NCBI GenBank assembly: GCA_944332455.1
Contig: CALVJY010000001.1
Span: forward strand, 62,001-126,000
Direction of reading: 5' to 3'
Length of the DNA: 64,000 nucleotides
DNA from: an uncultured Clostridia bacterium
GTDB lineage: Bacteria > Bacillota > Clostridia > Christensenellales > HGM11417
The notes below the pieces were generated by a model. The model had not been told where the DNA came from and ran no database searches. It saw nothing but the letters and a program-made list of their open reading frames with translations. The stretch's first letter is position 1; every line of letters begins with the position of its first letter. Shown piece by piece: positions 49,011-58,191 of the stretch. The translations under genes and the position numbers were made by a program.

Positions 49011-50246
49011 TCAGGCCCCGAAGTCCCTCCGTTGAAAGACCTGGCCGAAAAAGCCCTCGCTTCCCCCCGCTTCCGGGAGCAGCTTGAGGGTGCGGCCGGG
49101 CTGAAAATCGGGATGCGCGGCCAAAAATGCGGCGCAGACCTCCTCGTTTTCCTCGGCGAACAGGGTGCAGGTGGCATAGATCAGACTGCCCCCGGGGGCC
49201 ACGTAGCGGCAGACGTTGTTCAGGATCTTCCGCTGCAGGGCGGCCAGGGCGGGAATGTCCTCCTCCCGGCGGAAGAACTTGATGTCCGGCTTGGAGTAGA
49301 CCACCCCGAAGCCCGAACAGGGGGCGTCGCAGAGCACCACCGAAAAACGCTCCTGAAAGGCGGGTTCGAAGACGGCGGCGTCCCGCACCTCGGCGGTGAG
49401 GTTCCGGCCCCCCAGCCGGGCCGCGTAGGCCGAGATCAGCCCCACCCGATGGGGATGGAGGTCGCAGGCGGTGACGTGAGCGTCGGGAAACCGCTGCGCC
49501 AGAAAGACGGCCTTGCCCCCGGGAGCGGCGCAGCAGTCCAGGATCCGACCGTCGGCCGGCGGGGGGCAGAGCTGCGCGATCTTCACCGAGCCGAGGTCCT
49601 GCTTGACGTAGCGGGCGGGATCGATCCCCGAGCGCAGCAGGGCGCCGTAGTCCGCCCACAGGCAGCCGGCCGCGGAGGGAGAAAAGGGCACGTTGGCCCG
49701 GGTCAGGTCGGCGCAGAAGGCATTCAGATCCCCGCAGACCCGGATGTGCTCGGCGGGACCGGGACGGAAGGAGAGCAGCCGCTCGGTCTCCGCCCGGCCG
49801 TACTCGGCCAGATACCGCCGCACCGCGAACAGAGGAAAAGAATACCGCACCGAGAGGGCCTCGGCCTCATCCTCGGGCAGGGTCAGCTCCAAAGAGGCCG
49901 CCCGCTTGAGCACGGCGTTGACGAATCCGGCCGCGCTCCCCTTTCCCAGTTTCTTGACGGCCTCCACGCTCTGCGAGACCGCGGCATAGGCCGGCATGTC
50001 CGAATGGCGGACCAGAAAGGTCCCCGCCCGCAGATAACTTCGGATGACCGGCTTCGGGGGGCGTTCGACCAGCCGGTCCAGCACAAAGTCGATCTCGATC
50101 AGCCGGTCGAACAGGCCGTAGCAAAAGGCGGTCAGGGCCTTCCCCTCCCCGGGATCCTGGGCCAGCTCGGCGTTGAGGGCCTCGCCCAGGTATTCCCCGC
50201 CCCGCAGCACCCGGTCGGCCGCCCGGAAAAACCGCTCGGCGATCAT
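49011..50246 (-). CDS. rsmB: 16S rRNA (cytosine-967-C5)-methyltransferase RsmB
   Basis: A 411-residue enzyme with an N-terminal NusB-like domain (about 1-130) and a C-terminal SAM methyltransferase. Motifs seen are DCCAAPGGKAVFLAQ (about 222-236), LCDAPCSGFGVV (about 291-302) with the first catalytic Cys, and YATCTLFAEENE (about 343-354) with the other. It methylates C967 of 16S rRNA. ATG at 50246 overlaps the fmt stop by four bases. Confidence 0.96.
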   Translation of the reverse strand: MIAERFFRAADRVLRGGEYLGEALNAELAQDPGEGKALTAFCYGLFDRLIEIDFVLDRLVERPPKPVIRSYLRAGTFLVRHSDMPAYAAVSQSVEAVKKLGKGSAAGFVNAVLKRAASLELTLPEDEAEALSVRYSFPLFAVRRYLAEYGRAETERLLSFRPGPAEHIRVCGDLNAFCADLTRANVPFSPSAAGCLWADYGALLRSGIDPARYVKQDLGSVKIAQLCPPPADGRILDCCAAPGGKAVFLAQRFPDAHVTACDLHPHRVGLISAYAARLGGRNLTAEVRDAAVFEPAFQERFSVVLCDAPCSGFGVVYSKPDIKFFRREEDIPALAALQRKILNNVCRYVAPGGSLIYATCTLFAEENEEVCAAFLAAHPDFQPGRTLKLLPEAGGSEGFFGQVFQRRDFGA

Positions 50247-51166
50247 GAGGGCAGCAGGCTCCCCAGCAAGGGCCGGTGCCCGGCCAGAAAGGCGAGGTCG
50301 GACATCTTTCTGCCGTTGGCGGGCTGCACCTCGGTCAGCCGGAGCGCCCCCTCGCCGCAGGCCACCACCAGCCCGGAATTGGGGTCGGCGGCCAGCACTT
50401 CGCCCGGACGGCCCTTTCCCGGAAGGGCCCGGGCGGCGTGGACCTTGAGCAGGTTCCCCGCCCAGAAGGTGAAGGCCGAGGGCCAGGGATTGACCCCCCG
50501 CACCAGATTGACAAGATCGGCGGCCGGCCGGGAAAAGTCCAGCCTGCCGTCCTCCTTTTTGAGCATGGGAAAGTGGGTGGCCAGGGCCTCATCCTGGGGA
50601 ACGGGGGAAAGCTTTCCTGCCTTCAGGGCCTCCAGAGCCTCCCGAAGGGCCTGCGCGCCCAGCACGGAGAGGCGGTCGAAGAGCTCTCCCGCGGTCTCCT
50701 CCGGGCCGATGGGGGTCTTTTTGACCCACAGGATGTCCCCGCAGTCCAGCCCGGCCTCGGTCTTCATGACGGTGATGCCGGTCTCGGTCTCCCCCCGGAT
50801 GACCGCCCACTGGATGGGCGCCGCCCCCCGGTAGGCGGGGAGCAGGGAGGCGTGCACATTGAACACGCCCAGGGGCGGGATGTCCAGGATCTCCTGCGAG
50901 AGGATCTGCCCGAAGGCGGCCGTGACCATGAGGTCGGGCTTCAGCGCCCGCAGGGTCTGCACGCCCTCTCTTTTGAGGCTGGAAAACTGAAAGACCGGGA
51001 TCCCCAGCCTCTGTGCCGCCGCTTTGGCCGGAGTGGGGAGCAGATTCCCCTTCCGGTCCCTGGCCCGGTCGGGCTGGGAGACGACGGCGGCCAGCTCCTC
51101 GGTCCCGGCCAGCATTTCCAGGGTGGGCACCGCAAAATCCGGGGTGCCCAGAAAGACCACCCGCAT
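50243..51166 (-). CDS. fmt: Methionyl-tRNA formyltransferase
   Basis: A 307-residue enzyme that formylates initiator Met-tRNA with 10-formyltetrahydrofolate. The N-terminal MRVVFLGTPDFAVPTLEML, the catalytic block VHASLLPAYRGAAPIQWAVI (about 110-129, with N, H and later D) and LDCGDIL are typical. The C-terminal OB-like domain follows from about residue 205. ATG at 51166 is one base after the def stop region and the gene overlaps rsmB at its 3' end. Confidence 0.97.
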   Translation of the reverse strand: MRVVFLGTPDFAVPTLEMLAGTEELAAVVSQPDRARDRKGNLLPTPAKAAAQRLGIPVFQFSSLKREGVQTLRALKPDLMVTAAFGQILSQEILDIPPLGVFNVHASLLPAYRGAAPIQWAVIRGETETGITVMKTEAGLDCGDILWVKKTPIGPEETAGELFDRLSVLGAQALREALEALKAGKLSPVPQDEALATHFPMLKKEDGRLDFSRPAADLVNLVRGVNPWPSAFTFWAGNLLKVHAARALPGKGRPGEVLAADPNSGLVVACGEGALRLTEVQPANGRKMSDLAFLAGHRPLLGSLLPS

Positions 51167-51167
51167 C

Positions 51168-51665
51168 CTACTTGCCTCCGTTTTCCCGGCCGTAGCGCTC
51201 CTCCTGCTCGGGCGTGGGCACAAAGCCCCGGTCAATGAACAGGATGCCGTCCCAGTGATCCATCTCATGCTGCACCGCGCGGGCCAGCCAGCCCGAGACC
51301 GTCACCTTTTTCCGCTTGCCCTTCAGGTCGCAGGTGACCACCGTCACCTTTTTGGCCCGGGTGACCATCATGTCGTTGCGGCCCCGGATCGAAAGGCAGC
51401 CCTCGTAGTCGGTCTGCTCGCCCTCCCGCTCCACGATCTCGGCGTTGATCAGCTCCAGGGTGCGGCCCTCGGCCTCCACCACGGCCACCCTTTTCAGCAG
51501 CCCGATCTGCACGGCGGCCAGCCCGCAGCCGTCCTCCTTGCGCATGGTCTCGTACATGTCGGCCACCAGCTCCTTCAGCTTGTCGTCGAACACCTCCACC
51601 GGCCGGGATTTTTTGCGCAGAAAGGCCTCGTCCTTTGCCGTCGTCACGATTTTGCGTTCCGCCAT
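51168..51665 (-). CDS. def: Peptide deformylase
   Basis: A 165-residue metalloenzyme that removes the N-formyl group from nascent proteins. All three motifs are clear: GCGLAAVQIG (about 46-55), EGCLSI (about 88-93) with the metal Cys, and QHEMDH (about 131-136) with the His pair and catalytic Glu. The C-terminal tail is longer and charged. It works with fmt, encoded next. ATG at 51665; the fic stop is six bases upstream. Confidence 0.97.
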   Translation of the reverse strand: MAERKIVTTAKDEAFLRKKSRPVEVFDDKLKELVADMYETMRKEDGCGLAAVQIGLLKRVAVVEAEGRTLELINAEIVEREGEQTDYEGCLSIRGRNDMMVTRAKKVTVVTCDLKGKRKKVTVSGWLARAVQHEMDHWDGILFIDRGFVPTPEQEERYGRENGGK

Positions 51666-51671
51666 TTCTCT

Positions 51672-52310
51672 TTACCTCGTCTCGTTGTTGTTCTTGATCT
51701 GCCCGGCCAGGTCCTCCGCCCGGTAGGCGTGATACCCCTCGTAGTGGTAGCTGGCGTCGATCCCCTTCATAAAGACTTCCCGATCCCCGATCCTGTCGGT
51801 CAGCGCGCTCTTTAAGAGGGTCTTGATCTCCAGGTCGTTGACCGGGCTCCGCTCCATGGCGCGGAGATATTCTTCCTTGTCCACCTTTTGCCAATCCACC
51901 ACCAGCCCGAGCTCCTTTTTGAGCATGGCGTCCAGCCAGATCCGGGCCGACCTGCCGTTTCCCTCCCGAAAGGGGTGCGCCACGTTCATCTCCACGTACT
52001 TTTCCGCGATCTGATCGAAGGTCCCCTGGGGCATGGCGGAGATCTTTTTCAGGGCCGGCTCCAGATAGAGCGCGGAGGCAAACCGAAAACTGCCCTTGGC
52101 CAGATTGACCTGCCGGATCTGTCCGGCAAAAGGATAGAGGTCCTCAAACAGATAGCGGTGGATCTGGGAGAGCCCCCGGAAGGTCCCCACCTCGAAGGTG
52201 TCCAGCACGCCCTCCTGAAAGAGGGCCGCCGCCTTCCTCTTGGTCATCTCCTCCTCCGCCCGGGCCAGCTCTGCCGGGTCGGTGATCCCGAGTTTGTTTT
52301 CCAATGTCAT
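51672..52310 (-). CDS. Fic/Doc family protein
   Basis: A 212-residue Fic protein. The catalytic motif [12 protein letters not shown] (about 111-122) is intact, with the His and the anion-binding loop, so the protein could transfer AMP or another nucleotide moiety to a target. The flap (about 60-80; [19 protein letters not shown]) is typical. An inhibitory helix motif with Ser/Thr is not visible near the N-terminus (AALFQEG lacks it), so an unlinked antitoxin or a different control is possible. It is unexpectedly placed between priA and def in a translation operon. Confidence 0.9.
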   Translation of the reverse strand: MTLENKLGITDPAELARAEEEMTKRKAAALFQEGVLDTFEVGTFRGLSQIHRYLFEDLYPFAGQIRQVNLAKGSFRFASALYLEPALKKISAMPQGTFDQIAEKYVEMNVAHPFREGNGRSARIWLDAMLKKELGLVVDWQKVDKEEYLRAMERSPVNDLEIKTLLKSALTDRIGDREVFMKGIDASYHYEGYHAYRAEDLAGQIKNNNETR

Positions 52311-52480
52311 AGGGCTTTTCCGCCTCCCGTCTGTTTTTTCGGCCTTCCTTGGAAAGAGTTCTTACCCCACTCCCCTGTGCGACCGGGCCGGCCGGAAGCC
52401 CCCTTCGGCGCTTTAACGGAGAATATTTTCTGCCTTGTCAAACCGCTCTTTTTTGGGCTTTCCCCGAAAAAATCCCGCGC

Positions 52481-54676
52481 TCAGCTGAGGTTGGAGGGAT
52501 TGATCTCCAGAAATTTGACCACTTTCCGGTCGGAATCCTGGTCCAGCGCGGCGTAGATCGCCTGTTCGATCTCCTCGGCCCGATCGGGGCGGACCCGCAT
52601 CAGCACCTGGTAGCGGAAGTTGTTCTTGATCCGCCGGACCGGGGACTTCATGCGGTTGAAGTAGATGAACTCCTCGGGCATGGACTGCCGCAGCGCCTCC
52701 AGCCGGGCATAGATGCCCTTCAGGCTCTCCACCGCCGCCTCCTCGAGGTCGGACTGCACCATGACCCTTAAGATGACCGCGAAGGGGGGAAACTGCGCGG
52801 CCTCGCGCACGGCGATCTCCCGCCGGTAAAAGCCCTTGTAGTCGTAGTCCCGCACCAGCCGGTACAGGTAGTGGTGGGGGGTGTGGGTCTGAAGCAGCAC
52901 CCGGCCGGGATAGCCGGCCCGGCCGGCCCGGCCCGCCACCTGGCAGATCAGGGAAAAGGTCCGCTCGCCGCTCCGGTAATCGGACATGTACAGCCCCTGG
53001 TCGGCGTCCAGGATCCCCACCAGGGTGACCTTTTCGAAGTCGTGGCCCTTGGCGATCATCTGGGTGCCCACCAGAATGTCGGCCTCCCCCCGGAAGAACT
53101 GCTCGGTGATCTTCAGGTGGGCCTCCTTGGTGGAGGTGGTGTCGTTGTCCATGCGGAGGATGCGGGCCTTGGGGAAGCGCTTTTGCAGTTCGCTGACGAT
53201 GCGCTGGGTGCCCAGCCCCTTCTGGGTGAGGTGGGTCCCCCCGCAGTTCGGGCACTGGGTGAGCATCCGGTACCGCGCCCCGCAGTAGTGACACTTGAGC
53301 AGTTCCTCGGCCCGGTGGTAGACCAGGCTGACGTCGCAGTGTTCGCACCGGGCCACATAGCCGCAGTCGCCGCAGATGACCGAGCTAGAAAATCCCCGGC
53401 GGTTGAGAAAGATCATGGCCTGACAGCCGGACGCCAGGGTCTCCTCCAGGGCGTCCTCCAGCTCCTGGGAGAAGGGGCCGAAGTTGCCCCGGCGGACCTC
53501 CTGCTGCATGTCCACGATCTCTAAAGGTGGCAGGGAGGCCTGGTTGGCCCGCCTCGAAAGCTCCAGAAGATGCAGCTTTCCCTGCTCGGCCTGCCAGAAG
53601 GTCTCCACCAGCGGGGTGGCGCTCCCCAGGATCAGCGAGGCGCCGTTCTGCTCGGCCCGGCGGGCGGCCACCTTCAGGGCGTCGTAGCGGGGAGAGCTTT
53701 CGCTCTGGTAGCTCTGCTCGTGCTGCTCGTCCACGATGATCACCCCGATGTCGGTCAGGGGGGCAAAGACGGCGCTGCGGGCGCCCACCGCCACCCGGGC
53801 CTCCCCCGAGCGCAGCCGCCACCACTCGTCGTACCGCTCCCCCGCCGAAAGGCCGCTGTGCAGAATGGCCACCTGTTCGGAGAATTCCCCCCGGAACCGC
53901 CGCAGCACCTGGGGGGTCAGGCCGATCTCGGGGACCAGCATGACGGCGGTCTTGCCCTGCCCCAGGGCCTCCCGGATGCAGCGGATGTAGACCTCGGTCT
54001 TGCCGCTGCCGGTCACGCCGAACAGCAGGAATTTTTCTCCCGGCCGTCGGCGGATGAAGTCGAATGCCTGCTGCTGCTGATCGTTGAGGGTGATCTGCTT
54101 GGCGGCGGGCGCCATGGATTCGTAGGGCCGGCGCAGCACGGTCTTGGCCCGCTCGGCCAGAATCCCCTTGTCCAGCAGGGCCCGGATCGCCGAGTGGCCG
54201 AACAGCAGGTTGAGCTTGGCCACGTCCTCCTCCGGGCGGTCCTTCAGGTAGGCCACCGCCTCGGCCTGAGCTCTGGCCGTCTTGGAGAGCTTGGCCGCGG
54301 CCTCCTCGTAGGGCAGGGCCAGCGCGGCGGCATTCCGCTCCTTGCGGCCCACTCTGCCCCCCCGCATCTCGGCGGGGATGAACAGGCGGAGGCTCTCGGC
54401 GATCAGGATGTGGAATTTTTGGGCCATAAAAAGGGCCAGCTCTAATGTCTCGGGGGTCAGGGCGGGCAGGGGGTCCAGCTTCTGCTGGACGGCCTTCAGC
54501 TTTCCCTCGAAATCCGAACGCTCCTTGAGCTTTAGGACAAATCCCTCCATCCGCCGCCCGGCAAAGGGCACCAGCACCCGGTCCCCCTCCCGCAGGCCGA
54601 GCTCTTCGGGCGCCTGATAATCGAACACCCGGTCGACCTCGGCGGCCAGCACGTCCACGATGACTTCGGCGATCAT
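52481..54676 (-). CDS. priA: Primosomal protein N' (replication restart helicase)
   Basis: A 731-residue superfamily-2 helicase. An N-terminal DNA-binding domain is followed by Walker A GVTGSGKTEVY (about 219-229), the Walker B-like DEQHEQSY (about 314-321, DEQH in place of DEEH), and a zinc-binding region with four CxxC pairs (CGDCGYVARCEHC, CHYCGARY, CPNCGGTH; about 430-475). It restarts replication at collapsed forks. It overlaps coaBC by four bases. ATG at 54676. Confidence 0.96.
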   Translation of the reverse strand: MIAEVIVDVLAAEVDRVFDYQAPEELGLREGDRVLVPFAGRRMEGFVLKLKERSDFEGKLKAVQQKLDPLPALTPETLELALFMAQKFHILIAESLRLFIPAEMRGGRVGRKERNAAALALPYEEAAAKLSKTARAQAEAVAYLKDRPEEDVAKLNLLFGHSAIRALLDKGILAERAKTVLRRPYESMAPAAKQITLNDQQQQAFDFIRRRPGEKFLLFGVTGSGKTEVYIRCIREALGQGKTAVMLVPEIGLTPQVLRRFRGEFSEQVAILHSGLSAGERYDEWWRLRSGEARVAVGARSAVFAPLTDIGVIIVDEQHEQSYQSESSPRYDALKVAARRAEQNGASLILGSATPLVETFWQAEQGKLHLLELSRRANQASLPPLEIVDMQQEVRRGNFGPFSQELEDALEETLASGCQAMIFLNRRGFSSSVICGDCGYVARCEHCDVSLVYHRAEELLKCHYCGARYRMLTQCPNCGGTHLTQKGLGTQRIVSELQKRFPKARILRMDNDTTSTKEAHLKITEQFFRGEADILVGTQMIAKGHDFEKVTLVGILDADQGLYMSDYRSGERTFSLICQVAGRAGRAGYPGRVLLQTHTPHHYLYRLVRDYDYKGFYRREIAVREAAQFPPFAVILRVMVQSDLEEAAVESLKGIYARLEALRQSMPEEFIYFNRMKSPVRRIKNNFRYQVLMRVRPDRAEEIEQAIYAALDQDSDRKVVKFLEINPSNLS

Positions 54677-55863
54677 AGGGTGAGCACCCGGTCCAGAATG
54701 AGGTCGGCGATCTCCCGCTTGGGCAGCAGGGGGCTGTCGAACCGCTCCCCCGCGCGGGTCAGGATGCTGACCTGGTTGGTGTCGGTCTCAAACCCCGCCC
54801 CCGCCTTGGTGACGTCGTTGGCCACGATCATGTCGGCGTTCTTGTCGGCCAGCTTTTTCTCGGCGTTTTTCAGGAGGTTGTCGGTCTCGGCGCAGAAGAT
54901 GACCAGTTTCCGCTCCCCCTTGACCTTTCCGCATTCCCGGGCGATGTCGGGATTTTTGACAAACTCCAGCACCGGCGCCCTCTCCTTGATCTTGAAGGGG
55001 ATCTGCTCTTTCACCCGGTAATCGGCCGGGGCCGCCGCCTTGATGATGACGTCGGCCTCGGGCAGGCGGGCCAGAACGGCCCTTAACATGTCCTCGGTGG
55101 ACTTGACCCGGACCACCTCGCAGCCGGCGGGCGGCGAGACCTTCAGGGTGCCGGCCACAAAGATCACCCTGGCTCCCCGGGCGGTTGCCGCTTCGGCCAG
55201 GGCCTTGCCCATCTTGCCGCTGGAATAGTTGCTGATGAAGCGCACCCGGTCGATGTCCTCCACCGTGGCGCCGGCCGTGACCAGCACCGTCTTCCCCTCG
55301 AAGTCCCGGCGGGGCTCCAGCAGGGCGGCGATCTCCTCCACGATGCGGGCGGGCTCGGGCAGGCGGCCCTTTCCCGAATCTCCGCAGGCCAGAAGACCCT
55401 CGTCCGGCTCCAGCACCCGCACCCCTTTGGACTTCAGGTAATCCAGCTTGTCCGTAAAGACGGGATTTTCATACATGCCGGTGTTCATGGCCGGGCAGAG
55501 CAGGATGGGGGCCCGGGTGGCCAGCAGGGTGGTGGTCAGCAGGTCGTCGCAGACGCAGGAGGCCATTTTGCCCACCAGATTGGCCGTGGCCGGGGCCACG
55601 ACGACGAGGTCGGCCCGCTTGGCCAGGGAGACGTGTTCCACCTCGAAGTGCGGGACGGGATCGAACATGCCCACCGAGACCGGGCGGTGCGAGAGGGCTT
55701 CGAAGGTTTTGGGCGCGACAAAGCGGGTGGCGTTCTCGGTCATGACGACCGCCACCTCGGCGCCCAGCTTGTGAAGTTTTGAAACCACTTCGCAGGTCTT
55801 GTAGGCGGCGATGCCGCCGCACACGCCCACGACCACCGTCCGGCCCTTCAGCATGTCAGTCAT
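54673..55863 (-). CDS. coaBC: Bifunctional phosphopantothenoylcysteine decarboxylase/synthetase
   Basis: A 396-residue fusion of two coenzyme A steps. The CoaC half has GGIAAYKTCE (about 16-25), the catalytic His in VEHVSLAKRADLVVVAPATA (about 75-95) and PAMNTGMYENP. The CoaB half starts near residue 190 (VLVTAGATVEDID) with AAPADYRVKEQ (about 277-287). ATG at 55863 overlaps the rpoZ stop by eight bases; ATG 55854 is an alternative. It lies in the conserved gmk-rpoZ-coaBC-priA order. Confidence 0.97.
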   Translation of the reverse strand: MTDMLKGRTVVVGVCGGIAAYKTCEVVSKLHKLGAEVAVVMTENATRFVAPKTFEALSHRPVSVGMFDPVPHFEVEHVSLAKRADLVVVAPATANLVGKMASCVCDDLLTTTLLATRAPILLCPAMNTGMYENPVFTDKLDYLKSKGVRVLEPDEGLLACGDSGKGRLPEPARIVEEIAALLEPRRDFEGKTVLVTAGATVEDIDRVRFISNYSSGKMGKALAEAATARGARVIFVAGTLKVSPPAGCEVVRVKSTEDMLRAVLARLPEADVIIKAAAPADYRVKEQIPFKIKERAPVLEFVKNPDIARECGKVKGERKLVIFCAETDNLLKNAEKKLADKNADMIVANDVTKAGAGFETDTNQVSILTRAGERFDSPLLPKREIADLILDRVLTL

Positions 55864-56047
55864 TGGTGAAGGACAGCTTGCCCTCGTAAATTTCCTCGGC
55901 GGCCACGCTGATGGGTTTGATCGAGGGATCTTCCTTCAGCTGATCCGATTCGAGGATCTGGCGGGCGCGCTTGGCCGCCAGCGTGGCCAGGGTGTAGCGG
56001 TTTCCGACGATATCGACCAGTTTGTCGATGGGCGGTTGATGGATCAT
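55856..56047 (-). CDS. rpoZ: DNA-directed RNA polymerase subunit omega
   Basis: A 63-residue omega subunit with the family motif NRYTLATLAAKRARQI (about 16-31). It helps fold and assemble RNA polymerase and often binds ppGpp in other bacteria. It is short but normal for Firmicutes. It lies between gmk and coaBC, as in Bacillus. ATG at 56047 has AAAGGAG upstream. Confidence 0.95.
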   Translation of the reverse strand: MIHQPPIDKLVDIVGNRYTLATLAAKRARQILESDQLKEDPSIKPISVAAEEIYEGKLSFTND

Positions 56048-56276
56048 AACTTTTTCTCCTTTACGATTTTAGTCTTTTTTACGATTTATCTTTGAAAGTC
56101 TTTGGCTGTTTTATCCCTTGCGTTCCGCCTGCCCTTTCGGCGCTCCGGCCTTCCGGCCGATCCGGACGGCACCGCGATCGATCCAAGCCGGCGGCCTTTC
56201 CCGGCTTTATTCCGGCAGACCGAAACAGGCAGGGCGGTAAACGCCAATTTTTTAAATTTTCAGCCGGAACGGGAAT
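56048..56276. other. Intergenic gap between gmk and rpoZ
   Basis: About 230 GC-rich bases with short AT-rich patches next to rpoZ. No gene was recognised. Confidence 0.4.
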
Positions 56277-56879
56277 TTATCTGACGATCTGCACTTCTCC
56301 GGTCCCCCGCGCGGGACGGGTCTTCTCCTCTTTGAGGATGCGCAGGATGCGCTCGGCGGCAAGGTCGGGGTCGTCGTTGACCACGGCGTAATGGTACTCG
56401 GACATATGCCCCATTTCGGCCTCGGCCGCAGCCAGACGGCGGCGGATGGCGGACTCGTTCTCGGTCTTTCGGCCGCGCAGCCGGCGCTCCAGCTGTTCAA
56501 AACTGGGGGGCAGCAGAAAGATCATCAGGGCGTCCGGGCACTTCTGCTTGACGGCCAACGCCCCCTGCACGTCGATCTCCAGCAGGACGTCCAGCCCCTC
56601 GTTCAGCTTTTTCTCCACGGCCTCCCGGGGGGTGCCGTAGCGGTTGCCGTAGATCTCGAAGTGCTCCAGAAATTTGTCTTCTTTTTCCATGGCGTCGAAC
56701 TGCGCGTCGGTCAGGTAGTAGTAGTTGACGCCCTCGGCCTCCCCCGGGCGCATCTTCCGGGTGGTGGCCGAGACCGACTTGAAGACGGAGGGCGCCCGCC
56801 TGAGCAGGACGTCGCACACCGTTCCCTTTCCCACGCCGGACGGGCCGGACACCACAAACAAAAGACCAGGTTTTTTCAT
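56277..56879 (-). CDS. gmk: Guanylate kinase
   Basis: A 200-residue kinase that converts GMP to GDP. The P-loop GPSGVGKGT (about 12-20), the TTRKMRPGEAEGVNYYYLT GMP-binding stretch (about 39-57) and FLEHFEIYGNRYGTP (about 71-85) are all present. ATG at 56879. It follows remA in the standard gene order and lies upstream of rpoZ. Confidence 0.97.
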   Translation of the reverse strand: MKKPGLLFVVSGPSGVGKGTVCDVLLRRAPSVFKSVSATTRKMRPGEAEGVNYYYLTDAQFDAMEKEDKFLEHFEIYGNRYGTPREAVEKKLNEGLDVLLEIDVQGALAVKQKCPDALMIFLLPPSFEQLERRLRGRKTENESAIRRRLAAAEAEMGHMSEYHYAVVNDDPDLAAERILRILKEEKTRPARGTGEVQIVR

Positions 56880-57047
56880 GTTGATTGTAACCTCGCAGAG
56901 GGGATTTCAAACAGAGCCGCCGCGCCCGGGCGCGGAACATCCGGAGGGCCGCAGGGCGCTTTCAGTATTCAAAGAGATTTTGGCCAAGAAGCGGTAAAAA
57001 GATCAAGCGCGCCCGAAGAGCTGTCGGGCCGATATTTCGCCACCTTT

Positions 57048-57323
57048 TCAGTCCTCGGAAGAGGTCTTGCCCTCCCGGGCGGGATCGCCGTTGAGGCGGG
57101 CGGCCAGGGTCTCGGCGTTCAGCCCGCACAGGATGACCACCCCGCTGTCCGTCAGAAGGACGGCCCGGGTCTTCCGCCCGCAGGAGCAGTCCACCAGTTT
57201 TTTGGCCTCCCGGGCCTCGGACACCAGCCGCTTGCAGGGCAGGGTGTCGGGATTGAGCAGGGCCAGCACCCGTCTGGCGCTGACCAGATTGGAAAATCCG
57301 ATGTTGACGAAATCAGAGGACAT
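57048..57323 (-). CDS. remA: RemA-like regulator (DUF370)
   Basis: A 91-residue DUF370 protein. MSSDFVNIGFSNLVSARRVL and the KLVDCSCGRKTRAVLL stretch match RemA, the DNA-binding regulator of biofilm matrix and osmoprotection genes in Bacillus. Its location between yicC and gmk is the usual one. It starts at 57323, overlapping the yicC stop by eleven bases. The C-terminal 20 residues are variable and charged. Confidence 0.9.
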   Translation of the reverse strand: MSSDFVNIGFSNLVSARRVLALLNPDTLPCKRLVSEAREAKKLVDCSCGRKTRAVLLTDSGVVILCGLNAETLAARLNGDPAREGKTSSED

Positions 57324-58191
57324 TCTGCACCTGCTCGCGGATCTTTTCGATCTCGGACTTCAGCTCCAGCGCCTGCGCGGTCACGGCCTGATCGTTGGAC
57401 TTGGAGCAAATGGTGTTGGCCTCCCGGTTGAGCTCCTGGACCAGAAAGTCCAGCTTGCGCCCCTGGGGCTGCCCGTCGGCCAGCAGGGCCAGGCCCTGCG
57501 CGATGTGGGAGTCCAGCCGGGTCAGTTCCTCGTCGATGTTGACCCGGTCGGCGTAAAAGGTCACTTCGTTCAGCAGTCTGGCCTCGTCCACCTCCACCCC
57601 GTCCAGGATCTCGCAGACCCGCGCCTTCAGGCGGGCGCCCAGATCCTCGGCCACCTGCGGGGCCCGGGCCCGGATGCCCTCCACCAGGGAGCGGACGGTC
57701 GCAAAGCGCGCGGTCAGGTCGGCGCACAGGGCCCGGCCCTCGTTCTCCCGCATCCTGTCCAGGGCGGCCGCGGCCTCGGCCAGCGCCCCGTCCAGCAGGG
57801 CGGTCAGCTCCTCGGGGTCCTCCTCCGGGGCGGCCGGGCGGATGATCTCGGGCAGGCGGAAAAGGCCTGAGACCGTCAGGTCGTTGGGGATCCCGCAGGC
57901 CTCGGCGGCCCGGGCGGCGGCGTCGGCGTAGCCCCGGCAGAGCCGGAGATCGACCTGCACCTCCCGGGGAAGCTCCCGCTTGTCCTCGTAGGTCAGAAAG
58001 ACGTCCACCCTGCCCCGCACCAGATCCCGCTGCAAAACCTTGCGGAGGCGGTCCTCCAGAAACAGGAAGTTGCGGGGCAGTTTGCAGTTCAGGTCCAGAA
58101 AGCGGTTGTTGACCGACTTGAGCTCCACGCTCAGCGTCCGCCCCTCCCGCTCGCAGCTGCCCTTGCCGTAACCGGTCATACTCTTCATCAT
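57313..58191 (-). CDS. yicC: YicC family endoribonuclease
   Basis: A 292-residue protein starting MMKSMTGYGKGS, the hallmark YicC N-terminus. The C-terminal block LDFLVQELNREANTICSKSN (about 242-261) with conserved Glu residues is also typical. The family is a group of endoribonucleases (YicC/YloC). ATG at 58191 has AGGAGG six bases upstream and overlaps the previous stop by four bases (58188-58191). It is the first gene of the conserved yicC-remA-gmk run. Confidence 0.93.
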   Translation of the reverse strand: MMKSMTGYGKGSCEREGRTLSVELKSVNNRFLDLNCKLPRNFLFLEDRLRKVLQRDLVRGRVDVFLTYEDKRELPREVQVDLRLCRGYADAAARAAEACGIPNDLTVSGLFRLPEIIRPAAPEEDPEELTALLDGALAEAAAALDRMRENEGRALCADLTARFATVRSLVEGIRARAPQVAEDLGARLKARVCEILDGVEVDEARLLNEVTFYADRVNIDEELTRLDSHIAQGLALLADGQPQGRKLDFLVQELNREANTICSKSNDQAVTAQALELKSEIEKIREQVQNVL

